Positions 1-10,311 of a stretch of 64,000 nucleotides of DNA are shown here, in pieces. The notes under the pieces were generated by a model. The model did not search any database, was not told the DNA's origin, and was given only the letters and a program-made list of their open reading frames with translations. The position numbers were made by a program, and so were the translations under genes. Each line of letters opens with the position of its first letter. The first letter of the stretch is position 1. Source of the stretch: Phenylobacterium sp. J367 (GTDB lineage Bacteria; Pseudomonadota; Alphaproteobacteria; Caulobacterales; Caulobacteraceae); NCBI RefSeq assembly GCF_024699985.1, contig NZ_JAJONA010000001.1, positions 1,612,001 through 1,676,000 on the forward strand, read 5' to 3'.

Positions 1-2640
<2,640 letters not shown>

Positions 2641-2681
2641 AGATTGGGGAGGAGCCGCTTGCGCGGCCCCTCGGTTGAAGC

Positions 2682-3215
2682 TCAGGCCAGCCAGACCATC
2701 CGGCGGGCGGGGACGTCTTCGCCGCGGGCGAGGCAGGGCTGGCGTTCGATGTCGCCGGTGTAGAGGAAGCCCGCCTTCACCAGCACCTGGCCGGAGGCCG
2801 GGTTGTCGGTGAAGTGGGCCGCCTCGACGACCTTGGCCCGCCAGTCGCGCTTCACCCACGCCAGCGCCCCGCGCACGGCTTCCGTGGCGTAGCCGCGGTT
2901 CCAGTAGGGGCGGCCCAGCCAGTAGCCGAGGTTCGGCCGGCCGTTCGCCTGGGTGCGGAAGCCCAGCATCCCCACCAGGCCGAAGTGCCGGTGCTCGACG
3001 GAGAAGGTGGCGTCGCGGACGAAGTCCTGGCGGGCCATCCGGTCGAGGAAGGCCTCGGCGTCGGATGCGGCGTAGGGATGGGGCAGGTTGGCGGTCATGC
3101 CCGCCACGTTGAAGTCGCCGGCCAGGGCCACGAGGGCGTCGGCGTCGCTCCGCACCGGCCCGCGCAGGACCAGCCGTTCCGTCGAGACGACGGGGGTCAC
3201 TTCAATGGCGCACAT
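2682..3215 (-). CDS. GNAT acetyltransferase (RimJ/RimL-like)
   Basis: This 177-residue protein belongs to the GNAT family, most like the RimJ/RimL branch that acetylates N-termini of ribosomal proteins. It opens with STERLVLRGP, the typical beta-1 entry. It carries the acetyl-CoA loop region YWNRGYATEAV around residue 105 and ends with an NPASGQVLVKAGF helix. I chose ATG at 3215 because GGGAGG stands 5 bases before it; an upstream in-frame GTG (3233) has no such site. Its place between rpmA and bioY-obg is common in alphaproteobacteria and suggests, but does not prove, a ribosome-linked substrate. Confidence 0.85.
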   Translation of the reverse strand: MCAIEVTPVVSTERLVLRGPVRSDADALVALAGDFNVAGMTANLPHPYAASDAEAFLDRMARQDFVRDATFSVEHRHFGLVGMLGFRTQANGRPNLGYWLGRPYWNRGYATEAVRGALAWVKRDWRAKVVEAAHFTDNPASGQVLVKAGFLYTGDIERQPCLARGEDVPARRMVWLA

Positions 3216-3243
3216 GTCTACCTCCCGGCCCACTTTTCGGGGC

Positions 3244-3284
3244 CCAAAACGAAAGCGGGGAGCCCGGCTGACCGGACTCCCCGC
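3244..3284 (-). terminator. Rho-independent terminator after rpmA
   Basis: On the minus strand a strong stem (GCGGGGAG pairing with CTCCCCGC, reinforced by CCGG pairs) at 3255-3284 is followed by TTTCGTTTT. It lies about 60 bases after the rpmA stop and just before the GNAT start, so it should end or attenuate the rplU-rpmA transcript. Confidence 0.75.
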
Positions 3285-3346
3285 TAGGTTCGTCTGTCCG
3301 GTCCGCCATCTTCGGAGAGGGCGGAACCGGAGAAAGGTGGTTCCGC

Positions 3347-3622
3347 CTATTCGGCCGCCATCACCTCGGTCGCCGGGACCACCGTCACATAGGTGCGGTC
3401 GTTGCGCTTGGTGATGAACTTCACGGCGCCGGTCACGGTGGCGAAGAGGGTGTGGTCCTTGCCCATGCCCACGTTCTGGCCCGGCCAGAACTTGGTGCCG
3501 CGCTGACGCACGAGGATGTTGCCGGCGAGCACAGCTTCGCCGCCGAACTTCTTCACGCCGAGGCGCTGGCCGGCCGAGTCACGACCGTTGCGCGAGGAGC
3601 CGCCGGATTTTTTGTGAGCCAT
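3347..3622 (-). CDS. rpmA: 50S ribosomal protein L27
   Basis: This 91-residue L27 supports the peptidyl-transferase centre of the large subunit. The N-terminus [16 protein letters not shown] and the following [13 protein letters not shown] and [15 protein letters not shown] are diagnostic. The mature N-terminus begins right after Met, so there is no cleavable extension as found in Firmicutes. It lies 36 bases downstream of rplU in the usual rplU-rpmA operon. Confidence 0.98.
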   Translation of the reverse strand: MAHKKSGGSSRNGRDSAGQRLGVKKFGGEAVLAGNILVRQRGTKFWPGQNVGMGKDHTLFATVTGAVKFITKRNDRTYVTVVPATEVMAAE

Positions 3623-3658
3623 AGTGCTCTCCTACTCTCTTGAGGGCTGCCGGTCCGA

Positions 3659-4285
3659 TTACTCGGCGGCGCCCGTGTCCTTCTTGGCGGCGGCCTTCTT
3701 GGCGGCCGGCTTCTTGGCTTCACCTTCAGCCTTCGGGGCGGCGGCCTTCTTCGGCGCGGCCTTGGCTTCGGTTTCCACCGGGGCGTTCACCTGGGCGGCC
3801 TTGGCGGCTTCCTTGGTGGACGCGGCCTTCGCCTTCGGCGCGGCGGCCTTCTTGGCGGGGGCGGCTTCCGCCGCGACCGGGGCCTGGAAGGCCAGGTTGC
3901 GCGAGCGGGCGTTCAGCTCGGCCTTGGTGGTCAGGTCGACCGTGCCGTCCCACTTCGCCGCTTCCTTGCCGCCTTCGCCGTTGATGGCGGTGACGCGGAG
4001 CACGGTCTCGTGCTGGCGGTGGCCGCGGGTGCGGCGGTAGCCCTGGCGACGGATCTTCTTGAAGATCTTCACCTTCTCGCCCTTGCGGGTCTCGATCAGG
4101 GTCGCGGCGACCGAGGCGCCGGCCACGAGGGGCGCGCCCAGGGTCACGGCGTCGCCGTCGCCCAGCATCAGGACGTCGCCGAAGGACACGTTCGCGCCCG
4201 GCTCGCCGTCGAGCTTTTCGACGACCAGCACGTCGCCGGGCTGGACCCGGTACTGCTTGCCGCCGCTCTTGATCACCGCGTACAT
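3659..4285 (-). CDS. rplU: 50S ribosomal protein L21 with long Ala/Lys-rich tail
   Basis: L21 binds 23S rRNA early in 50S assembly. Residues 1 to about 102 are a standard L21 domain (MYAVIKSGGKQYRVQPGD, then KIFKKIRRQGYRRTRGHRQ). The protein then continues for about 100 residues of low-complexity Ala/Lys/Pro sequence ending KKDTGAAE, giving 208 residues against about 103 in E. coli. Such tails occur in some Caulobacterales L21 proteins. The tail is basic and probably disordered; extra rRNA contact is an inference. The start at 4285 matches the conserved N-terminus, though the frame is open further upstream. Confidence 0.96.
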   Translation of the reverse strand: MYAVIKSGGKQYRVQPGDVLVVEKLDGEPGANVSFGDVLMLGDGDAVTLGAPLVAGASVAATLIETRKGEKVKIFKKIRRQGYRRTRGHRQHETVLRVTAINGEGGKEAAKWDGTVDLTTKAELNARSRNLAFQAPVAAEAAPAKKAAAPKAKAASTKEAAKAAQVNAPVETEAKAAPKKAAAPKAEGEAKKPAAKKAAAKKDTGAAE

Positions 4286-4358
4286 CGTTCGCGCGCCTTC
4301 GTACTTATAGTGTGTGTGCAAAACGGATTGCGCCCGCAGGAAGCCCCGCGGGCGAGAG

Positions 4359-4393
4359 GGGCGGACTTATACGCGGGAACGGCGGAGAGTCAA
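4359..4393 (-). promoter_or_regulatory. Promoter of rplU-rpmA
   Basis: On the minus strand TTGACT (4393-4388) and TATAAG (4371-4366) are 16 bases apart, a good housekeeping sigma-factor promoter. Transcription should begin near 4359, giving a leader of about 75 bases. That leader contains a GCCCGC/GCGGGC hairpin at about 4331-4353, which could serve ribosomal-protein feedback, but nothing proves that. Confidence 0.7.
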
Positions 4394-4412
4394 CGCGGGG
4401 GGTGGGAGTGAT

Positions 4413-5018
4413 TTACGCCTCACGACCTTGCTGGGGTCGCATCTCATGTACTTCGTCGCGGCGATCCAGGTATGCAGAGCGGCTGTCACCCAAGTCCTGC
4501 ATTATGTGCACACAACCCGACGCCCACCATGCCGCGTACGAAGACGTGGTCGCGACTGCCGCGAGTGCAGCGTGAAGGGCCCATTCAGGTATACCAGCCA
4601 GTAGAGACAAAATCAGAGCTACAGCCGCAGTCGCGACTGCAAGCATCTGCATGAGCTGGATAAATTCGATATAGAAACTGTAGTAACCGTCCATCCGCCT
4701 CCGGCGCAACCAAGCGCCGAAATCCTGGTCAGACAAGATGTCGAACATCTTGCTAAAGGCACCCCAGCAAATCGCAAGCAGAATGGCGTTCACAGTGAAG
4801 ACGGCAGCGTAGACAGCCACCATTGTTTGCGTATCTGCCAGCGTCACCTTGTTTGCGTGCATGCCGACCGCTGCCCCGATCGCTACGCAGACGATGGTCC
4901 TCACAGGTATGAGCGTGCGAAAGCCATGCTTATGGAAACGGTATGCAGTGTCTTGCAGCCAATAGGCTACGAAACGCCGCGCGCCGCGTGGAAGTGTGCT
5001 GGGCTCAGCGAGCTTCAT
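4413..5018 (-). CDS. Unknown four-helix membrane protein, second gene of a coupled pair
   Basis: I do not recognise this 201-residue protein. Four hydrophobic segments are visible at about residues 43-57, 64-88, 119-143 and 146-168, separated by a charged loop around 100 (LRRRRMDGYY). The N-terminus is basic (LPRGARRFVAYWLQDTAYRF), which fits a cytoplasmic side. Its ATG overlaps the stop of the preceding gene (ATGA), so the two are almost certainly co-translated. Base composition is clearly less GC-rich than that of the neighbouring genes, pointing to horizontal acquisition. A role with its partner in defence, signalling or transport is possible; no motif decides it. Confidence 0.7.
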   Translation of the reverse strand: MKLAEPSTLPRGARRFVAYWLQDTAYRFHKHGFRTLIPVRTIVCVAIGAAVGMHANKVTLADTQTMVAVYAAVFTVNAILLAICWGAFSKMFDILSDQDFGAWLRRRRMDGYYSFYIEFIQLMQMLAVATAAVALILSLLAGIPEWALHAALAAVATTSSYAAWWASGCVHIMQDLGDSRSAYLDRRDEVHEMRPQQGREA

Positions 5019-5920
5019 GCCTGTAAGATAGGGACGAAAAATTCGATAAGCACTCGTACCGCCTTTCGGTCCTGCTCCTCCTGTGTGTCGGCTTCTACGT
5101 AGATGCGGAGCTTCTGGGGCCCGTTGAGCCGCTCGAGGTTCTTCTGTCGATCATGGCTGAACGGAGGCTTGTCGACCACTGCCTCAGCTCCGCTAGGGGT
5201 CCGCCCCTTGAGCCCGTAGGTGGCGTATCCCTTTTCGGCTAAGCCGAGCGTCTCTTGGACCAGACCATCGGACTCTGGCTTGATGTGTCTTCCGTCCTTC
5301 GGCTTAGCCACGCCGCGCATAACGCCGATGTCGTCCTGCGCCATCATATCCGACAGCATTTCGCCGGGCGTGGAAGGGTGAGGATTAAACGGTCGAGCTT
5401 GAAAGCTGAACTGCTCAAGTTCCCAAGTTCGGATGGCAAGCTGCAGGTCGTGTGGTCCGCCCGCTTGTGTCACCTGCATTGCAAAGCCACGCCGCGTCTC
5501 GACCATGGCCTGGAGGCGATGGGCCGCCGAACTGCCCGCCAGTCTGCCTTCGCCGGTACGATCTTCGACCGCGAGTACGCCGAGTTCTGGCACCATGACG
5601 ATGTGTGCGAGTTCAACTTCGTCCGTGGCTTCGAAGGAAGCTCGAACGGTCTGAGCGTCTCGATCGGCCGTAAGCACCTCCCGAAACCGAATATCCCTTA
5701 CGACGTCCAACGTGATGCAATAATAGCCCTCGATCTCAAGGGCGGCTGGGCGCATCAGGTAAGTATCGTAATCTTCCGGACCAGGGTCGCGCTTGCGGTA
5801 AGCAATCGGCGGCGCGTCTCGGAGTTCTGTTAAGAGTCGAAGCTGGTCGCTCCAGCGGACCATCGAGTCTTCATGCTCAATGGCATAGCGACACAGAACG
5901 AGGCCTGTACCACTCGGCAC
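5015..5920 (-). CDS. Unknown soluble protein, first gene of a coupled pair
   Basis: This 301-residue protein has no signal peptide or membrane segment and matches no family I know. It shows a mixed alpha/beta pattern with repeated acidic strands (ALEIEGYYCITLDVVRDI, LAHIVMVPELGVLAVED), a conserved-looking QARPFNPHPSTPGEM stretch near residue 190, and a C-terminal KLRIYVEADTQEEQDRK strand-helix. The GTG at 5920 follows GGGGGGATACGC; an internal ATG at 5863 is an alternative. Another frame just upstream (VELYRFRGDTR) also looks protein-like, so the true N-terminus may be longer. It overlaps the membrane-protein gene by 4 bases, and its GC content is below local average. Confidence 0.65.
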   Translation of the reverse strand: MPSGTGLVLCRYAIEHEDSMVRWSDQLRLLTELRDAPPIAYRKRDPGPEDYDTYLMRPAALEIEGYYCITLDVVRDIRFREVLTADRDAQTVRASFEATDEVELAHIVMVPELGVLAVEDRTGEGRLAGSSAAHRLQAMVETRRGFAMQVTQAGGPHDLQLAIRTWELEQFSFQARPFNPHPSTPGEMLSDMMAQDDIGVMRGVAKPKDGRHIKPESDGLVQETLGLAEKGYATYGLKGRTPSGAEAVVDKPPFSHDRQKNLERLNGPQKLRIYVEADTQEEQDRKAVRVLIEFFVPILQA

Positions 5921-6707
5921 GCGTATCCCCCCGAAACCTGTACAGTTCTACTTTCGCAACCTATCCTCGAAGAAAGTTCCGACGCAAGACAATCGCGGTT
6001 GCCCTCGCCGTTGAGGCGAAAGCGTCTCGGGGGAGGTCTTGCCTGTCCATTTCGCTTGCTCGCTACCCCTGAGCGAACCTGAGCCTTAAATCCATGGCAG
6101 CCAGTCTGCCTGCCTCAGGCGGTTGCTCAAGGACGCGCGCTGCGCGCCGCGGAGCGGCCGGCCGGAGGCCGGTCCTTGACCAACCGCCTGAGGCAGGCTC
6201 GCATCCGACCATGGACTTAAGGACGGGCGGCATCCGGGGGATGCTGGGCTCGCGCCGGCTCCTCCTCGCCCGCGCCGCAGGCGCGGGAGAGGGCAGGGTG
6301 AGGGCCGGCTGGGACCTCTCTGCCACCGCCGGAGGCGAGCCCGAGGGCCCTTGGACTCTCATCCGGTGCGGATCGCTCGCACGAGCCGGCCCTCACCCCA
6401 CCCTCTCCCTCTCCGCTGCGCGGGGGGAGAGGAGGTCCGGTGTCGGCGCTGCGCCCGCTACGGACGCCTGCGCTCATTGATCCCGGTCTTCGGCTGCGCC
6501 GAAACCGGGATGACAGTTGGGGGATGGCGCCGTGCGGTTCCCGGCCCTCACCCTACCCTCTCCCTCTCCGCTGCGCGGGGGGAGAGGAGGCCCGGTGTCG
6601 GCGCTGCGCCCGCTACGGACGCCTGCGCTCATGGATCCCGGTCTTCGGCTGCGCCGAAACCGGGATGACAGTTGGGGGATGGCGCCGTGCGGTTCCCGGC
6701 CCTCTCC
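5921..6707. other. Gene-free repeat-rich spacer
   Basis: No open frame here reads like a protein. The first 165 bases are a low-GC segment that probably holds the promoter of the minus-strand pair. The rest consists of a 133-base inverted repeat (6087-6219), a GC-rich stretch, and tandem 155-base repeats. Confidence 0.7.
6087..6219. repeat. 133-bp inverted-repeat element
   Basis: Two arms of about 48 bases (6087-6134 and 6172-6219) are near-perfect inverted copies. Both contain CTGCCTCAGGCGGTTG in the left-arm sense and CCATGG near the outer end. The centre is GC-rich with a GGCCGGCCGGAGGCC core. There is no coding capacity. It resembles a miniature inverted-repeat element or a large intergenic hairpin. 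Confidence 0.75.
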
Positions 6708-6745
6708 CTACCCTCTCCCTCTCCGCTGCGCGGGGGGAGAGGAGC
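6389..6745. repeat. Tandem 155-bp repeat, two full copies and a partial third
   Basis: The unit recurs with a period of exactly 155 bases: 6389-6543, 6544-6698, then 6699-6745. Each full unit contains a CCCTCTCC/GGGGGAGAGG hairpin followed by a REP-like palindrome (ATCCCGGTCTTCGGC...GCCGAAACCGGGAT, at 6480-6511 and 6635-6666). The copies are nearly identical, so the amplification is recent. The partial third copy contributes the last codons of the neighbouring terminase-like gene. Confidence 0.9.
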
Positions 6746-7298
6746 GGTCGCGTCTCAGGCGCAGGGGTTCGGGGTCGGGGATCACGAGGTCGGCGTCGCT
6801 GTCGTACTTGGTGGGGTAGAGCATGGCGACGCGCCAGCGCAGGTGCTTGAGCCGGCGGGCGACGGCGCGGGCGGTCTCGCGGGTCGCAGCCTCGGCGATT
6901 TCCCAGCCTTCCTCGACGATCAGCTCGCGCTGCATGCGCCTAGCGATGGCCAGCGCCCGGGCGAACTCCGGGTGGAGGCGGCGCCAATAGTAGACGGTGG
7001 AGATGTCCGGCAGGCCGGGCTCGCGGCAGATGTTCTGCAGGGGCTTCGCCGGCCACGATCCGTTCGAGCAGGCGCTCGGCGCGAGCCGGGTCGTAGCTGG
7101 ACGGCCGGCCGCGACCGCCGAAACCGCCGAGCTGGCGGGCGCGCTCGAGGCGCAGGGCGAAGGTCGGATATCGGTGTCGCCATATCTGGACGTTGCGGCG
7201 GGCGGGCATGTCGGGGTCAGCGCAGAGCGTGCGCAGCGACTCCCCCGGCGGACGCGGGCGCAGAGGTGGGCGGCAAGCGCGGGCGTGTAGGCGACCAT
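6708..7298 (-). CDS. Terminase-small-subunit-like protein with two HTH units (two frame breaks)
   Basis: Reading across two frame breaks gives a protein of about 195 residues. It starts MVAYTPALAAHLCARVRRG, continues in a second frame (SLRTLCADPDMPARRNVQIW), and returns to the first frame after VAGEAP (LQNICREPGLPDISTVYYWR). Both halves follow one pattern: a YTP/YDP opening, helix, RxG(E), (L)xxIC/LC, short turn, then W..(H/Y)P.FA. This is the DNA-binding repeat of phage terminase small subunits. The breaks sit in a GGGGG run (about 7245) and a CCCC run (about 7037). No other phage gene is nearby, so a domesticated DNA-binding protein is plausible. The C-terminus runs into the tandem repeat. 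Confidence 0.6.
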   Translation of the reverse strand: MVAYTPALAAHLCARVRRGSRCARSALTPTCPPAATSRYGDTDIRPSPCASSAPASSAVSAVAAGRPATTRLAPSACSNGSWPAKPLQNICREPGLPDISTVYYWRRLHPEFARALAIARRMQRELIVEEGWEIAEAATRETARAVARRLKHLRWRVAMLYPTKYDSDADLVIPDPEPLRLRRDRSSPPAQRRGRG

Positions 7299-7402
7299 GC
7301 CCCCGATTGTGCGGCCGACCCCGCCGATCCGCCTAAGAGAACTTGACCTCAGGCGCCCGGCCGGCGTCCGCTTCTGACGCCACCCTGGAAGGAGAGACCG
7401 CC

Positions 7403-7855
7403 ATGCCGACGACCATGCCGCTGCCGATCGAGGGCGGGTGCCGCTGCGGGCAGGTGCGGTTCCGGATCACGGGCGCGCCGTTGATGACCATGGCCTGTCA
7501 CTGCACGGGCTGCCAGCGGATGACGGCCAGCGCCTATTCGCTGTCGGTGATGGTCCCGGCGGACGGGTTCGAGGTGATCGCCGGCGAGACGGTGGCGGGC
7601 GGCCTGCGCGAGCCGCCGATGCACCGGTTCTGCGCCCACTGCATGAGCTGGATGTTCACCGAGCCGCCGGGGGCGGCGTGGCTGGTGAACGTGCGCGCGA
7701 CCCTGCTGGACGACGCCTCCTGGTTCACGCCGTGGATGGAGACCTACACCACCGAGGCCCTGCCCTGGGCGAAGACCCCGGCGGTGAAGAGCTTCGAGAA
7801 GTTCCCGGAAATGGATCAGTGGCAGGGGCTGGTGGCGGAGCACCAGGCTCAGTAG
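7403..7855 (+). CDS. GFA (glutathione-dependent formaldehyde-activating) family protein
   Basis: This 150-residue protein has the GFA zinc-binding fold: GGCRCGQVRFRI near residue 10, ACHCTGCQR near 35, and CAHC near 80. This is the CxC...CxxC...CxxC arrangement of the family. Some members form S-hydroxymethylglutathione or act in small-molecule detoxification; most are uncharacterised. The start at 7403 follows GGAAGGAGAG at a suitable distance, so the longer open frame from 7343 is not used. It stands alone, with a palindromic repeat directly after the stop. Confidence 0.85.
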   Translation: MPTTMPLPIEGGCRCGQVRFRITGAPLMTMACHCTGCQRMTASAYSLSVMVPADGFEVIAGETVAGGLREPPMHRFCAHCMSWMFTEPPGAAWLVNVRATLLDDASWFTPWMETYTTEALPWAKTPAVKSFEKFPEMDQWQGLVAEHQAQ

Positions 7856-8206
7856 GCCCTCTCCCTACCTTCTCCCTCTCCGCTGCGCGGGGGGAGAGGA
7901 GGTGAAGCACCGATCTCGCAGCCAAACTCCTCTCCCCCGACCCCGGCGCACGCCGGGGGAAGAGAGGGAGAGGGTAGGGAGAGGGCGACGAAGGTGACCT
8001 CCGTCACAGCCGTCCCGGCGAAGCTCGCCCATATGCCTCGGCCTCCGGCGGCGAAGCTCCGCGCGGGGCGTGCTGCAAAGCTGCAGAGCGGTTCGGCGAA
8101 GGCGCTGATTGGATCGGCGGACGGGTTCGGATAGCAGCGTTCGCCTCGCGCCGGGCCTCTCGCCCGCCGCCAACAGACGACCGCATCTCGAGAGAGGAAG
8201 ACCCGG
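7856..8206. other. Gene-free spacer: palindromic repeat and sulfotransferase upstream region
   Basis: The first 130 bases are a copy of the CCCTCTCCCT element (7857-7986). The remaining 220 bases carry no convincing gene and must contain the promoter and ribosome site of the sulfotransferase (GAGAGAGGAAGA close to 8190). I see no clear -35/-10 pair. Confidence 0.6.
7857..7986. repeat. 130-bp palindromic element, copy 1
   Basis: It begins CCCTCTCCCTACCTTCTCCC and ends with the near-complement (AGAGGGAGAGGGTAGGGAGA), with two internal hairpins (GCTGCGCGGGGGGAGAGG and a GGCGCACGCC loop). It starts one base after the stop of the GFA gene. Related full copies lie at 9138-9266 and 16350-16468, and half copies in the tandem repeat at 6389-6745. 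Confidence 0.85.
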
Positions 8207-9130
8207 ATGATGCCGGAGGCCGACGCCTTTCGGCCGCGCAAGACGCGCGAGCTGATGAACCACCACATGGATTCCACCGCCTGGGACGGCTTCCCGTTCC
8301 GCGACGACGTGGTCGTCGGCACCTATGCCAAGAGCGGCACGACCTGGACCCAGCAGATCGTCGGCCAGCTCCTGTTCGCCGGCGACCCGGACGTGCGGAT
8401 CGCCGACATCTCGCCCTGGTGGGACATGCGGATCATCCCGCCGGAGGTGCGCGAGATGGTGATCGCCCAGCCGCACCGGCGCGTGCTGAAGACCCACCTG
8501 CCGGCCGACGCGCTCAGCCTGTCGACCCAGGCCAGGTACCTCTACGTCGCCCGCGACGGCCGCGACGTGATGATGAGCATGTGGAACCACCACGCGAACT
8601 TCCTGCCGATCGCCTACGAGCTGATCAACGGGACGCCGGGGCTGGTGGGCGATCCGCTGCCGCCCTGCGATCCGGACCCCAGGTCCTACTTCCGCACCTG
8701 GCTCGACAACGACGGGGCGCCCTTCTGGTCGTTCTGGGAGAACATCGAGACTTGGTGGAACGTGCGCCACCTGCCGAACGTGAAGCTGGTGCACTTCGAG
8801 GACCTGAAGCGCGACCTGGAAGGCGAGATGCGGGCCATCGCCGACTTCCTCGAAGTCTCCCTGCCCGCCGACCGCTGGGCCGCGGCGGTGGAGCACTGCA
8901 CCTTCGACTGGATGAAGGCCAACGCCGAGAAGGTCGCGCCGCTCGGCGGCCAGGTGTGGGAAGGCGGCGCCGGGACCTTCATGAACAAGGGCGTCAACGG
9001 CCCCTGGCGCGACGTGCTGACCGTCCGCGACAGCCTGGACTACGAGAAGATGGCGCTGGAGCGCCTGGGTCCGGAGTGCGCCCGCTGGCTGGCGACGGGC
9101 GAGATGGCGCCGGCGAAGCGGGCGGCCTAG
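8207..9130 (+). CDS. PAPS-dependent sulfotransferase
   Basis: This 307-residue cytoplasmic enzyme of the sulfotransferase 1 family moves a sulfo group from PAPS to a small acceptor. The 5'-phosphosulfate loop YAKSGTTWTQQIV is at about residue 41. The 3'-phosphate region YLYVARDGRDVMMSMWNHH is at about 107, and the C-terminal signature appears as NKGVNGPWRD (about 263). A histidine after KT (VLKTHLPAD, about 93) fits the catalytic base. Two starts, ATG-ATG at 8207 and 8210, are possible. The gene is single and bracketed by two copies of the palindromic element. The acceptor (phenol, steroid, lipid) cannot be told. Confidence 0.87.
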   Translation: MMPEADAFRPRKTRELMNHHMDSTAWDGFPFRDDVVVGTYAKSGTTWTQQIVGQLLFAGDPDVRIADISPWWDMRIIPPEVREMVIAQPHRRVLKTHLPADALSLSTQARYLYVARDGRDVMMSMWNHHANFLPIAYELINGTPGLVGDPLPPCDPDPRSYFRTWLDNDGAPFWSFWENIETWWNVRHLPNVKLVHFEDLKRDLEGEMRAIADFLEVSLPADRWAAAVEHCTFDWMKANAEKVAPLGGQVWEGGAGTFMNKGVNGPWRDVLTVRDSLDYEKMALERLGPECARWLATGEMAPAKRAA

Positions 9131-9137
9131 CCGCGGG

Positions 9138-9266
9138 CCCTCTCCCTGCCCTCTCCCTCTCCGCTTCGCGGGGGAGAGGAGGGGATGGCTCGGCCTCTCA
9201 GCTCCAATCCTCTCCCCGACACCGGCGCAAGCCCGGGGGAAGAGAGGGAGTGGGCAGGGTGAGGGC
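9138..9266. repeat. 129-bp palindromic element, copy 2
   Basis: It has the same architecture as the element at 7857: CCCTCTCCCTGCCCTCTCCC at the left, a GGGCAGGGTGAGGGC right end, and two inner hairpins. It begins 8 bases after the sulfotransferase stop. The sulfotransferase is therefore flanked by two copies. Confidence 0.85.
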
Positions 9267-9271
9267 AAAGA

Positions 9272-9301
9272 AAAGGGCGGCTCCGGGAGGGGCCGCCCTT
9301 T
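9272..9301. terminator. Bidirectional terminator between sulfotransferase and etfA
   Basis: The stem AAAGGGCGGC / GCCGCCCTTT has an 10-base loop. On the minus strand it is followed by TCTTTG after a TTT run, as expected after the etfBA operon. On the plus strand only a short T run follows. Confidence 0.6.
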
Positions 9302-9321
9302 GGATTCCGTGCCGTAGCTGG

Positions 9322-9351
9322 ATCCCGGATCGGCCTGCGGCCGTCCGGGAT
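9322..9351. repeat. REP-like palindrome downstream of etfA
   Basis: ATCCCGGATCGGCC pairs with GGCCGTCCGGGAT around a 3-base loop. It has the same TGGATCCCGG...CCGGGATGAC layout as the palindromes inside the 155-base tandem repeats, so it belongs to one dispersed family. Confidence 0.7.
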
Positions 9352-9366
9352 GACCAGCTCACGCGG

Positions 9367-10311
9367 TCACTTCCCGACCTTGGTCAGCTCGCTCATCAGC
9401 TCGGGGATGGCGGCCTTGTAGTCGGCGACCAGGCCGTAGTCGGCGACCTGGAAGATCGGGGCGTCGGGGTCCTTGTTGATCGCGACGATCACCTTGGAGT
9501 CCTTCATGCCCGCGAGGTGCTGGATGGCGCCGGAGATGCCGACGGCCACATAGAGCTCCGGGGCGACGACCTTGCCGGTCTGGCCGACCTGGTAGTCGTT
9601 CGGGGCATAGCCCGCGTCGACCGCGGCGCGGCTGGCGCCGACCGCCGCGCCGAGCTTGTCGGCGAGCGGCTCGATGACCTTCTGGAACTCCTCGGCCGAG
9701 CCGAGCGCACGGCCGCCGGAGACCACGATCTTGGCGCCGCCCAGCTCGGGGCGGGCCGACTTGACGATCTGCTGGTCGACGAACTTCACCTTGGCGGGCG
9801 CGGCCGGGGCGGAGACCGTCTCGACCGAGGCCGAGCCGCCGTCGGCCGCCGGCTTGAAGACGGTCGGACGGACGGTGATCACCTTCTTGGCGTCGGAGGA
9901 CGTCACCGTCTCCAGCGCGTTGCCGGCGTAGATCGGGCGCACGAAGGTCGAGGCGTCGACCACGTCCACCACGTCGGAGATCGGGGCCACGTCGAGCTTG
10001 GCGGCGATCCGCGGGGCGACGTTGCGGCCCTGCGAGGTGGCCGGGGTCAGGATCGCGTCGTAGTTGGCGGCCAGCGGGACGACCAGGGCCTCGAAGGCCT
10101 CGGCCAGGCCCTGGCCCAGCTCGGCGCTCTCGGCGAACAGCACCTTGCGCACGCCGGCGATCTTGGCGGCGGCGTCGGCCACGGCCTTGGCGCCGTTGCC
10201 GGCGACCAGCACGTCCACGTCGGAGGACAGCTTCTGGGCGGCGGTGACCGTCTTGTGGGTCGCGTCGCGCAGCGTCGCGTTGTCGTGGTCGGCGATGACG
10301 AGAACGGCCAT
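9367..10311 (-). CDS. etfA: Electron transfer flavoprotein alpha subunit
   Basis: With EtfB this FAD protein carries electrons from acyl-CoA and related dehydrogenases to ETF-quinone oxidoreductase. The 314-residue protein has the N-terminal alpha/beta domain ([14 protein letters not shown]). The C-terminal FAD domain includes [42 protein letters not shown] and [15 protein letters not shown], all standard. Its ATG shares one base with the etfB stop (TAATG), so the two are coupled. The long acyl-CoA dehydrogenase at 13989-15629 is a likely electron donor. Confidence 0.97.
   Translation of the reverse strand: MAVLVIADHDNATLRDATHKTVTAAQKLSSDVDVLVAGNGAKAVADAAAKIAGVRKVLFAESAELGQGLAEAFEALVVPLAANYDAILTPATSQGRNVAPRIAAKLDVAPISDVVDVVDASTFVRPIYAGNALETVTSSDAKKVITVRPTVFKPAADGGSASVETVSAPAAPAKVKFVDQQIVKSARPELGGAKIVVSGGRALGSAEEFQKVIEPLADKLGAAVGASRAAVDAGYAPNDYQVGQTGKVVAPELYVAVGISGAIQHLAGMKDSKVIVAINKDPDAPIFQVADYGLVADYKAAIPELMSELTKVGK

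Noticed and set aside
6389..6745. Repeat cluster as a CRISPR array
   Set aside because: The unit is 155 bases with identical interiors and there are no unique spacers or cas genes.
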